Shown here: piece by piece, positions 1-6,195 of the stretch | Layout of the letters: the number at the start of each line of letters is the position of its first letter | Position numbering within the stretch: the first letter of the stretch is position 1 | Source: Woeseiaceae bacterium | Lineage (GTDB): Bacteria > Pseudomonadota > Gammaproteobacteria > Steroidobacterales > Woeseiaceae | DNA: 11,604 nt | Reading direction: 5' to 3' | Assembly: GCA_022866645.1 (NCBI GenBank) | Contig: JALHUQ010000247.1 | Location: forward strand, 1-11,604 | Notes under the pieces: generated by a model | What the model was told of the DNA's origin: nothing | The model's database searches: none | What the model saw: only the letters and a program-made list of their open reading frames with translations | Position numbers and translations under genes: made by a program

Positions 1-154
1 CTACGAATTGTGTTTCACGGCTGACCCTGGCGCGGTGAAGAATATTCCTGGAATCACACAAATCGGAACGGTTTCCGGGTCGGCGGGCCTGGTCTGCCGG
101 CTGCACGACGACATTGTGGAAGTCGACGACAGCGGTTACCGTCACTTCCGATGA
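1..154 (+). CDS. thiL: Thiamine-monophosphate kinase, C-terminal fragment (5' end outside window)
   Basis: Reading from base 2, an open frame of 50 codons runs from the window edge to a TGA at 152-154. It starts YELCFT and ends with GYRHF, both typical of the end of ThiL, the enzyme that phosphorylates thiamine monophosphate to thiamine pyrophosphate in the cytoplasm. The YELCFT motif lies in the C-terminal domain that follows the ATP-binding half of this AIR-synthase-like kinase. Its stop codon overlaps the pgpA start as ATGA, so the two are almost certainly translationally coupled. thiL-pgpA is a standard gammaproteobacterial arrangement, often after nusB. Only about the last sixth of the protein is visible, so the identification rests on these short motifs plus the neighbour. 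Confidence 0.85.
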   Translation, partial: YELCFTADPGAVKNIPGITQIGTVSGSAGLVCRLHDDIVEVDDSGYRHFR

Positions 155-639
155 ATCAACCACCTGACAATCTTGCCCGCACGGTCATGAAAGACCCGGT
201 CCACATCCTGGCCTTTGGTTTTGGAACTGGGCTTGCTCCTTTCGCGCCTGGCACTTTTGGCTCGTTGCCGGGCGTGTTGTTGTTCTGGTTGACCGTGGAT
301 TTCGGGCTGACTGTTCAGCTGGGCGTCGCGACTACGATAGCTGTCGCCGGTATCTGGATCTGCGGCGAAAGCGCCAGGCGCATTGGCGTCCACGATCACG
401 GCGGCATCGTCTGGGACGAGATCGTCGGTATGTACGTCACACTATTGGTGGCGCCGTTTAGCGTGACGGGTTGGGTACTGGCTTTTGTCCTTTTTCGCAT
501 TATGGATATTGTAAAACCGTGGCCGATTAGAGACCTGGATCACAGAATAGGCGGTGGCGTCGGAATTATGCTGGACGACCTCGCAGCCGCGCTGTATGCC
601 GCAATTTTGTTGGGTTTATACGGGTGGTTAATGACGTAA
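151..639 (+). CDS. pgpA: Phosphatidylglycerophosphatase A
   Basis: This 162-aa inner-membrane enzyme removes the phosphate from phosphatidylglycerophosphate to give phosphatidylglycerol, the last step of anionic phospholipid synthesis. The three family blocks are present in order: FGFGTGLAPFAPGTFGSLPG at residues 22-41, HDHGGIVWDE at 81-90, and FRIMDIVKPWPIRDLD at 115-130 followed by GIMLDDLAAALYA. The acidic residues of the last two blocks are expected to bind Mg2+. Hydrophobic stretches at about 42-70, 92-115 and 145-161 fit a multi-pass membrane protein. Length is close to the roughly 170 aa usual for PgpA. The ATG overlaps the thiL stop (ATGA), which fixes the start and implies coupling. 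The next gene, a protein kinase, begins 14 bases after the stop on the same strand and may be co-transcribed. Confidence 0.95.
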   Translation: MNQPPDNLARTVMKDPVHILAFGFGTGLAPFAPGTFGSLPGVLLFWLTVDFGLTVQLGVATTIAVAGIWICGESARRIGVHDHGGIVWDEIVGMYVTLLVAPFSVTGWVLAFVLFRIMDIVKPWPIRDLDHRIGGGVGIMLDDLAAALYAAILLGLYGWLMT

Positions 640-653
640 TCGACTGAGACAAC

Positions 654-1958
654 ATGGCTAGCAACATTAGCAATATCCAGCGCCCGAAAGACGTACTCGA
701 GAAAATCGGCAAATACGTCATTATCAACAAGATCGGTAAGGGCAGCACCGGAATGGTCTACCTGTCTCACGATCCCTATTATCGCCGCGATGTCGCGATC
801 AAGGTCTACAACACCGAAGAAGATGCCGACGCGGAGCGAGCGCGAGTTGCTCGCAAGATGTTTTTCAATGAGGCCCACATGGTCGGCATGCTACAGCATC
901 CGAACATCATGCCCATCTACGATGCTGGCGAAGAAGACGGCGCCTACTACGTTGTAACCGAACACATTCAAGGTGCACGTACACTTGCCGCTTATTGCCG
1001 ACCGGACAATCTGTTACGCGTCGATGATGTCGTAGAGATAATCTACAAGTGCGCGAAGGCCTTGCATTACGCACACGGTCGCGGAGTTATTCACCGCGAC
1101 ATCAAACCCTCCAACGTCATGCTGACGACCGACAACGATGTTCGCATCATCGATTTCGGCATTGCGATTGTTAGTGACTCGGAAGTTTCTCGAATCGAAG
1201 GTATCGCTGGCAGTCCAAGTTATATGTCGCCGGAGCAAGTGCAGTCCGAAGAGCTGACATCGCGCTCGGATTTGTATTCTCTCGGTGCTGTTATGTACGA
1301 GTTGCTGACTGGCTTCCGTCCGTTCCGCGCCGACAATCTGTCGAAGCTTCTGCACCAGATTGTTTATGCAACACCACCGCCGATACACACCTACCGGGAT
1401 GATCTGCCCGAGGAGCTCGAGCGTGTCGTAATGACGGCGATGCAAAAGGAGCCGAACAAGCGCCTGGTTACCGGTAACGCCATGGCGGCGGAGTTGACGC
1501 GAGTCTACAAAGATCTGCGACAGAAATACGACAGCCTGGATAACCAGGAGCATTTCGATCTGCTACGCACTCTGACGTTCTTTCACGAGTTCTCACACGC
1601 TGAGATCTGGGAAGTGTTGCGAGCATCGGATTGGCACGAATACCAGGACAACGAAGACATCGTTCGTGAAGGTGAGGTCGACGATCGGTTTTACATCATC
1701 GTTGCCGGATCGGTTCTCGTACAAGCGAACAGCAAAAATCTGGGCAAGCTCTCCAATGGCGATTGCTTTGGTGAAACCAGCTACGTACGCGGTGCGCGAC
1801 GCCAGGCATCCATCCAGGCGGACGGTCAGGTAACCATACTGCGTGTCAGCTCAACGCTCATGGAGCAGGTATCGTCAGCCTGCCAGCTGCGTTTCAACAA
1901 AGTATTCCTGAGATCGCTGATTACACGACTGCAGAGTGCCGGCGGCGCCAACACCTAG
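654..1958 (+). CDS. Hanks-type Ser/Thr protein kinase with C-terminal cyclic-nucleotide-binding domain
   Basis: A 434-aa cytoplasmic protein with two domains and no transmembrane segment. The kinase domain spans about residues 20-290. It has the glycine loop GKGSTGMV (28-35), the ATP lysine in VAIK (K50), a likely helix-C glutamate (E73), the catalytic loop HRDIKPSN with D149, K151 and N154, DFG (167-169), MSPEQ in place of APE (191-195), and D206. All core catalytic residues are present, so it should be active. Residues about 303-425 form a cNMP-binding (CAP-type) beta-roll, with a phosphate-cassette-like FGE at 372-374 and arginines R382/R383 before AS. A cyclic nucleotide probably controls the kinase; the ligand is unknown. 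It lies 14 bases after pgpA, so read-through is likely. The upstream GAGA is only a weak ribosome binding site. Substrates cannot be told from the sequence. Confidence 0.93.
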   Translation: MASNISNIQRPKDVLEKIGKYVIINKIGKGSTGMVYLSHDPYYRRDVAIKVYNTEEDADAERARVARKMFFNEAHMVGMLQHPNIMPIYDAGEEDGAYYVVTEHIQGARTLAAYCRPDNLLRVDDVVEIIYKCAKALHYAHGRGVIHRDIKPSNVMLTTDNDVRIIDFGIAIVSDSEVSRIEGIAGSPSYMSPEQVQSEELTSRSDLYSLGAVMYELLTGFRPFRADNLSKLLHQIVYATPPPIHTYRDDLPEELERVVMTAMQKEPNKRLVTGNAMAAELTRVYKDLRQKYDSLDNQEHFDLLRTLTFFHEFSHAEIWEVLRASDWHEYQDNEDIVREGEVDDRFYIIVAGSVLVQANSKNLGKLSNGDCFGETSYVRGARRQASIQADGQVTILRVSSTLMEQVSSACQLRFNKVFLRSLITRLQSAGGANT

Positions 1959-1993
1959 ACGGGCAGCGGACTGGGCAAGCTCGTCAAATTATC

Positions 1994-2001
1994 GCTAAAC
2001 T
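1994..2001 (+). promoter_or_regulatory. Possible -10 element upstream of the M20 amidohydrolase gene
   Basis: GCTAAACT contains TAAACT, a four-of-six match to TATAAT, ending 28 bases before the ATG at 2030. The same octamer sits 27 bases before the parE ATG. No convincing -35 hexamer is seen at the right distance, so this is a weak call. A ribosome binding site, AGGGGTG at 2019-2025, lies between it and the start codon. Confidence 0.3.
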
Positions 2002-2029
2002 AGCCCACTGGCGTTATCAGGGGTGTTCC

Positions 2030-3343
2030 ATGTTCAAGCGTATTTTCGGCCTGACGGCCATTCTGCTTTCAGTCTCTGCATTTGGCAGTGAACTCGGTGA
2101 CGCAGTTCAGAAAGATTACGACGATTACCTCGCGGGCCTGTTCGATCACTTCCACCGCAACCCCGAACTCTCGACCATCGAGAACGAAACGGCACGTCGA
2201 ATGGCGCTGGAACTCAGCCTCGCCGGTTTTGACGTCGCAGAAGGTGTCGGCGGGACGGGCGTTGTAGCGATCATGAAAAACGGCGACGGTCCGCTAGTCA
2301 TGATGCGCGCTGATATGGATGGTCTCCCGGTAGAGGAGAAATCCGGGCTCGAAAACGCATCCCGCGCACAACAGAATGATCCCATCACGGGCAACATGGT
2401 TTACGTCATGCATGCCTGCGGTCACGACGTGCACATTACGAGCCTGGTCGGCACGGCCCGCTACATGGCCGCTCACAAGGACGACTGGAATGGCACCATC
2501 ATGCTTGTTGTGCAACCGGCCGAAGAGCGTGTGCTGGGTGCCAAAGCCATGCGTGATGACGATATTTGGGGCCGTTTCGGCAAGCCCGATTACGCGCTGG
2601 CTTTCCACGTGAATTCTCTGGACGTTGCGGGCAAGGTCAACATTACTGAAGATAGTCCATTTGCCGGTGCCGATACCGTCGACATCATCATTCACGGTAT
2701 TGGGGCGCATGGCGCACATCCCTATGCAGGCAAAGACCCGATCGTGTTGGGCAGTCAGATTGTGCTTGCGCTGCAGACACTCGTGTCGCGCGAATTGCCG
2801 CCGCGATCGGCAGGCGTAGTGACCGTCGGTTCTTTCCATTCGGGAACCAAGCACAACATCATTTCAGATCGCGCGCATCTGCAACTCACGGTCCGCAATA
2901 CCAGTTTGGAAACCCGTAAGATCCTTCTCGACGGAATAGTGCGCATTGCCGAAAACATGGGCCGCGTTGCTGGCCTTCCGGAAGACCTGCTTCCCGAGGT
3001 CATTATCTCAAGTGAAAGCGTGCCGCCGACGATCAACAATCGCGGACTGGCGCTGCGACTAAAATCGGCCTGGAATACCGAGATGGGCGAGGACCGGGTG
3101 GTTTTCAATCCCACCAAGGGCATGGGTGCGGAAGACTTTCCGTTCTTCACGACCGATCCGGATATTACCTCTGTCTATTGGCAGGTAGGCGGAACCGCCC
3201 AGGAAGATTTTGATCGCCAGGCGGCAGGCGGTGAAGCCGTCCCCAGTCACCATTCACCGCTGTTCAAGATTCTGCCGGAACCGTCAGTCACTGCGGGCGT
3301 GGAATCGACTGTCGTCGCACTGATGGAGTTGATGTCGGAATAG
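2030..3343 (+). CDS. Secreted M20D-family metallo-amidohydrolase (hippurate/IAA-amino-acid hydrolase type)
   Basis: A 437-aa binuclear metal peptidase-like enzyme that should hydrolyse N-acyl amino acids or related amides. An N-terminal signal peptide is evident (basic FKR, then a hydrophobic core up to about residue 18, small residues AFGS near 17-20), so it probably acts in the periplasm. Family motifs appear in order: MRADMDGLP (92-100), HACGHDVH with metal ligands C130 and H132, QPAEE with catalytic E165 and ligand E166, AFHV with H193, the dimerisation-domain segment GIGAHGAHPYAGKDP (223-237), GAEDFPFF (366-373), and HH (407-408) supplying the last ligand. Length is slightly above the usual 390-430 aa because of the signal peptide and a short insert near 387-405. 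AGGGGTG lies five bases before the ATG. It appears to be a single gene facing convergently into xseB. Substrate is not predictable beyond the subfamily. Confidence 0.92.
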   Translation: MFKRIFGLTAILLSVSAFGSELGDAVQKDYDDYLAGLFDHFHRNPELSTIENETARRMALELSLAGFDVAEGVGGTGVVAIMKNGDGPLVMMRADMDGLPVEEKSGLENASRAQQNDPITGNMVYVMHACGHDVHITSLVGTARYMAAHKDDWNGTIMLVVQPAEERVLGAKAMRDDDIWGRFGKPDYALAFHVNSLDVAGKVNITEDSPFAGADTVDIIIHGIGAHGAHPYAGKDPIVLGSQIVLALQTLVSRELPPRSAGVVTVGSFHSGTKHNIISDRAHLQLTVRNTSLETRKILLDGIVRIAENMGRVAGLPEDLLPEVIISSESVPPTINNRGLALRLKSAWNTEMGEDRVVFNPTKGMGAEDFPFFTTDPDITSVYWQVGGTAQEDFDRQAAGGEAVPSHHSPLFKILPEPSVTAGVESTVVALMELMSE

Positions 3344-3378
3344 GAAGTCGCCGAGCGGATCGAACACGCGACGATCTA

Positions 3379-3454
3379 TGACGCTGGATTGGGTATGCCT
3401 TTTGCTTCGACTGTGTCCCGTGGAGAAGCAAAAGGCATACCCAATCCAGCCTCA
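3379..3454. repeat. Long perfect inverted repeat between convergent genes (possible bidirectional terminator)
   Basis: Bases 3383-3408 and 3425-3450 are perfect reverse complements over 26 bp, separated by a 16-base loop. After one C/C mismatch (3382/3451) three more pairs (3379-3381 with 3452-3454) extend the stem. The left arm begins GCTGGATTGGG and the right arm ends CCCAATCCAGC. It fills the gap between the M20 gene on the plus strand and xseB on the minus strand, and the outer right pairs coincide with the xseB stop codon. A role in ending transcription from both sides is likely by position, but neither strand has a clear T-tract and the stem is much longer than ordinary terminators. An inserted palindromic repeat is the alternative. 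Confidence 0.9.
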
Positions 3455-3691
3455 CGCACCATCATCGATTTCAAAATCTTCCAGCTTCTCGCCGCCTGCG
3501 CTTTTCAAGAGTATCTGCACCTTCTGTTCGGCTTCCTTGAGAGCGGTTTGGCAGCCGCGCGTGAGCTTGATGCCGTCCTCGAATTTCTTCATGGCGGTTT
3601 CCAGTGGCAGGTCGCCTGATTCGAGTTCCTCGACAAGGTCTTCGAGCTCTGCGAGCGATTTTTCGAGGTCAAACTTTTTTGCAGCGGCCAT
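3452..3691 (-). CDS. xseB: Exodeoxyribonuclease VII small subunit
   Basis: A 79-aa, helical, acidic protein that assembles with XseA to form exonuclease VII, which degrades single-stranded DNA in both directions during repair. The sequence shows the XseB core: FDLEKSLAELEDLVEELESG (residues 7-26), DLPLETAMKKFEDGIKL (27-43), then a second helix with CQTALKEAEQKVQIL (47-61) and an acidic tail. Length matches the family's roughly 80 aa. The frame is open upstream to 3772, but the start at 3691 is preferred because AAGGGAT lies just before it and the 27 extra residues do not belong to the family. The usual ispA and dxs partners are absent: the gene is followed directly by the large inverted repeat and a convergent gene. 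It is transcribed divergently from the rubrerythrin operon. Confidence 0.93.
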   Translation of the reverse strand: MAAAKKFDLEKSLAELEDLVEELESGDLPLETAMKKFEDGIKLTRGCQTALKEAEQKVQILLKSAGGEKLEDFEIDDGA

Positions 3692-3719
3692 GATTTCATC
3701 CCTTACTGAGCGCGTGGCT

Positions 3720-3748
3720 ACGCTACAGGCGAGGCTATCGGAGGTCAA
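3720..3748 (-). promoter_or_regulatory. Probable sigma-70 promoter of xseB
   Basis: On the minus strand TTGACC (3748-3743, five of six to consensus) is followed after 17 bases by TAGCGT (3725-3720, three of six). The predicted start of transcription near 3713 would give a leader of about 20 bases before the xseB ATG at 3691. Spacing is ideal, but the -10 is weak. Confidence 0.45.
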
Positions 3749-3759
3749 TATTTTCGCGG

Positions 3760-3788
3760 TTGACAGTGTCATAGTCGCGCACTAGAGT
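3760..3788 (+). promoter_or_regulatory. Sigma-70 promoter of the rubrerythrin operon
   Basis: A perfect TTGACA (3760-3765) is followed after exactly 17 bases by TAGAGT (3783-3788, four of six). Transcription would start near 3795, about 49 bases before the rubrerythrin ATG and directly at the palindrome beginning at 3798. This is the best promoter match seen in the window. Confidence 0.65.
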
Positions 3789-3797
3789 TGTTGCTTG

Positions 3798-3825
3798 TTA
3801 GAATCGTTCTAATAGGAATCATTCT
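3798..3825 (+). promoter_or_regulatory. Fur/PerR-like operator, two adjacent sites, upstream of rubrerythrin
   Basis: TTAGAATCGTTCTAA (3798-3812) is a palindrome of two perfect six-base arms around a three-base centre. It matches the PerR-box consensus TTATAATNATTATAA at 11 of 14 defined positions. A related copy follows: GAATCGTTCT (3801-3810) recurs as GAATCATTCT (3816-3825), 15 bases further on. Both lie just downstream of the predicted transcription start, where a bound repressor would block the operon. A Fur-family metal or peroxide sensor is inferred from the pattern and from the redox genes controlled; no regulator gene is in the window. Confidence 0.5.
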
Positions 3826-3843
3826 CACCCGAGAGGACTCGAA

Positions 3844-4263
3844 ATGTCACTGAAAGACAGCAAAACCGAACAGAATTTAAAAGATGCATTTGCCGGAGAG
3901 TCGCAGGCCAATCGCCGGTATTTGTACTTTGCGGCCAAAGCCGACGTCGAGGGCTACAACGATGTTGCGGCCGTTTTCCGTTCGACTGCCGAAGGCGAAA
4001 CCGGGCACGCGCACGGTCATCTTGAATACCTGGAAGAGACCGGCGATCCGGCGACAGGCCTCCCCATCGGTCCGACAGCCGCAAACCTCGCTGCGGCGAT
4101 TGCCGGCGAAACACATGAATACACGGATATGTACCCGGGTATGGCAAAGACGGCACGCGGCGAGGGCTTTGATGAGATCGCTGACTGGTTTGAGACGCTC
4201 GCCAAGGCGGAGCGTTCGCATGCCAACCGATTCCAGAAAGCGCTCGATACGCTCGGCGATTAA
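3844..4263 (+). CDS. Rubrerythrin-family diiron protein lacking the rubredoxin domain
   Basis: A 139-aa cytoplasmic four-helix-bundle ferritin-like protein. Rubrerythrins reduce hydrogen peroxide at a non-haem diiron centre. Expected ligands are visible in order: E19 (FAGES), E52 and H55 (ETGH), E89 and E92 (ETHEYT), E123 and H126 (ERSH). The classic C-terminal rubredoxin domain with two CxxC knuckles is missing, and the protein has no cysteine at all, so electrons must come from another protein. The ATG is supported by GAGAGGA six bases upstream. The Fe-S protein gene follows after five bases and DUF3501 after that, forming one operon. A sigma-70 promoter and a Fur/PerR-like palindrome lie upstream, which fits induction by peroxide or iron change. 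Peroxidase activity is inferred from the family. Confidence 0.93.
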   Translation: MSLKDSKTEQNLKDAFAGESQANRRYLYFAAKADVEGYNDVAAVFRSTAEGETGHAHGHLEYLEETGDPATGLPIGPTAANLAAAIAGETHEYTDMYPGMAKTARGEGFDEIADWFETLAKAERSHANRFQKALDTLGD

Positions 4264-4268
4264 GTGGT

Positions 4269-5606
4269 TTGTCCAGCGGCGGACGCGAGGGCAGTCTCGA
4301 GGCGCCGACCCGGCACCCGTTAGACTGGCAGTCCGAAAAATTCTACGACGAAGCTCCTCTTTTTGAGGAGCTTGAGCGTGTTTTCGATATTTGCCATGGC
4401 TGCCGTCGCTGCTTCAATTTGTGCAATGCGTTTCCAACTCTGTTTGACGCGGTCGACGAATCGGAGACGATGGAACTCGACAGTGTTCCCAAAAAGGTGT
4501 TCTGGGAAGTTGTCGATCATTGCTATCTGTGCGACATGTGCTACATGTCGAAGTGCCCGTACGTGCCGCCGCACGAGTTTAATATCGATTTCCCCCATTT
4601 GATGCTGCGTGCGAAAGCGGTGCGCTTCAGGAAAGAGGGTGCGTCGGTCAGGGATAAGATCCTGAGCGCCACCGATAGGGTCGGGAAGCTGGCCGGCATC
4701 CGGGTCGTCGTTGATGTTGTTAATGCAACGAACCGAAGCAAGATGGGGCGCAAGCTACTGGAGGCGACGCTGGGTGTGCACCACAAGGCGCCGGTACCGG
4801 AATACCATTCCAATACAGCTCGCAAGCGATTGGCGAGGCTCGAAAACGCAGATCCGGTTGACGTCACTCCGACTGCGAATACTCGCGGCAAGGTCGTGCT
4901 TTATGCCACCTGTTACGGTAACCGGAATCACCCGGCCATCGACGAAGATCTGGTCGCCGTTTTTGAACACAATGGAATTGCGATGGCGATCGCGGAAAAA
5001 GAAGTTTGCTGTGGCATGCCGAAACTCGAACTGGGCGATCTGGACGCAGTCGCCAAAGCCAAGGAAACCAATATTCCAATCCTCGCGGCGATGGTCGACA
5101 AGGGCTGGGATATCGTCACGCCGATCCCATCCTGCACACTCATGTACAAGCAGGAATTGCCGTTGATGTTCCCGCACGATCCGGACGTCGCCAAAGTTCG
5201 CGATGCTATGTACGACCCTTTCGAATATCTGATGCTGCGGCACAAGGACGGTGAGCTGAATACCGATTTCGCAACTTCGCTCGGCAAGGTCTCTTACCAC
5301 GTACCGTGTCACCTGCGTGTGCAAAATATCGGGCTCAAGACTCGCGACATTTTGCAGCTGGTGCCGGATACCCAGGTGGAGGCAATCGAGCGTTGTTCGG
5401 GCCATGACGGAACCTACGCCGTGAAGAAAGAATTTCACGACATCTCGAGGAAGATAGCGAGCCCCGTCGTTAATAAGGTCAAACGCAGCGAGGCTGATCA
5501 TTTTGTGAGCGATTGTCCGATGGCGGCCGAACAAATCGCGCAGGAAGTCGAGGGCCATAAGGCGAATAATCCGATGAGCCTGCTGCGCATGGCGTACGGA
5601 ATCTGA
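4269..5606 (+). CDS. GlpC/HdrD-like iron-sulfur oxidoreductase (two ferredoxin clusters plus two CCG-type domains)
   Basis: A 445-aa soluble redox protein. The N-terminal part has two ferredoxin-type motifs, C42-x2-C45-x2-C48-x3-C52 and C85-x2-C88-x2-C91-x4-C96-P, each expected to hold a [4Fe-4S] cluster. The C-terminal half carries two cysteine-rich domains of heterodisulfide reductase/GlpC type: the first with C215, C247-C248-G and C289, the second with C347 (PCH), C376-S-G and C416. In the second domain the usual CCG is RCSG, one cysteine short. No membrane segment is seen. The start is a TTG, because no ATG occurs in frame before the first cluster and REGSLEAPTRHP near the N-terminus should be retained; the ribosome binding site is poor, so coupling to rubrerythrin translation is likely. 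A role as electron donor to the rubrerythrin is inferred from the operon. The reaction itself is unknown. Confidence 0.88.
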   Translation: MSSGGREGSLEAPTRHPLDWQSEKFYDEAPLFEELERVFDICHGCRRCFNLCNAFPTLFDAVDESETMELDSVPKKVFWEVVDHCYLCDMCYMSKCPYVPPHEFNIDFPHLMLRAKAVRFRKEGASVRDKILSATDRVGKLAGIRVVVDVVNATNRSKMGRKLLEATLGVHHKAPVPEYHSNTARKRLARLENADPVDVTPTANTRGKVVLYATCYGNRNHPAIDEDLVAVFEHNGIAMAIAEKEVCCGMPKLELGDLDAVAKAKETNIPILAAMVDKGWDIVTPIPSCTLMYKQELPLMFPHDPDVAKVRDAMYDPFEYLMLRHKDGELNTDFATSLGKVSYHVPCHLRVQNIGLKTRDILQLVPDTQVEAIERCSGHDGTYAVKKEFHDISRKIASPVVNKVKRSEADHFVSDCPMAAEQIAQEVEGHKANNPMSLLRMAYGI

Positions 5607-5607
5607 G

Positions 5608-6195
5608 ATGCGGAAATTGGCGCGCAGTGATCTTATGAGCCTGGAGCGATATGCTGAAGAACGTCCGGCATTTCGCGACCGGGTCATGGCGCACAAGAAA
5701 AATCGACGCCTGGAGCTTGGCACCAACGCAACGCTGTATTTCGAGGACCGCCTGACCATGCAGTATCAGGTGCAGGAAATGTTACGTATTGAACGCATAT
5801 TCGAGTCTGACAGCATCAATGCAGAACTCGACGCCTATAACCCGCTCATTCCCGACGGCTCGAACTGGAAAGCGACCTTCATGATCGAGTTTCCGGAGGC
5901 CGATGAGCGTCAAAAAATGCTCGAGCGGCTGATTGGAATTGAAGACCGGGTCTATGTTCAGGTAGAGGACTTCGACCGCGTTTTTGCTATCTCTGACGAG
6001 GACCTGGAGCGGTCCGCTGCGGGAAAAACATCGGCAGTTCATTTCATGCGCTTCGAGTTTCCGCCTGAACAGTCGGCAGCGTTACGATCGGGTGCGTCTT
6101 TGATAGCGGGTATCGCCCACGAAAACTATTCTGTCGAAGTTTGCCCGGTTGCGGACAACATTCGTGAGTCACTCGTAAACGACCTTTGTGACTAA
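5608..6195 (+). CDS. DUF3501 family protein, third gene of the rubrerythrin operon
   Basis: A 195-aa protein that I recognise as the DUF3501 family from its conserved segments: HKKNRR (29-34), LYFEDRLTMQYQVQEMLRIE (43-62), ELDAYNPLIPDGSNWKAT (73-90) and SAVHFMRFEFP (142-152). There is no signal peptide or membrane segment, and only two cysteines, both near the C-terminus (C179, C194), so it is unlikely to hold a ferredoxin-type cluster. The family has no established biochemical function. The ATG lies one base after the stop of the Fe-S protein gene, which indicates translational coupling and probably production in fixed proportion. The family is known to occur beside rubrerythrin and this kind of Fe-S protein, so it is likely a subunit, scaffold or regulator of the same redox system; that is inference. 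Confidence 0.85.
   Translation: MRKLARSDLMSLERYAEERPAFRDRVMAHKKNRRLELGTNATLYFEDRLTMQYQVQEMLRIERIFESDSINAELDAYNPLIPDGSNWKATFMIEFPEADERQKMLERLIGIEDRVYVQVEDFDRVFAISDEDLERSAAGKTSAVHFMRFEFPPEQSAALRSGASLIAGIAHENYSVEVCPVADNIRESLVNDLCD

Noticed and set aside
1014..1553. Antisense open frame of 179 codons opposite the kinase gene
   Set aside because: It mirrors the kinase catalytic region, whose conserved residues define the real reading frame.
3692..3772. Upstream in-frame extension of xseB giving a 106-aa product
   Set aside because: The extra 27 residues are not family-like and would overlap the predicted xseB promoter; AAGGGAT supports the start at 3691.
3378..3785. Plus-strand open frame of 135 codons across the hairpin and xseB
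   Set aside because: It is antisense to xseB and runs through the inverted repeat; its serine-rich translation is typical of a shadow frame.
4755..5759. Long antisense open frame (334 codons, minus strand) opposite the Fe-S protein gene
   Set aside because: The plus-strand frame carries unmistakable cysteine motifs and operon spacing; the antisense translation shows no recognisable domain and is a codon-bias shadow.
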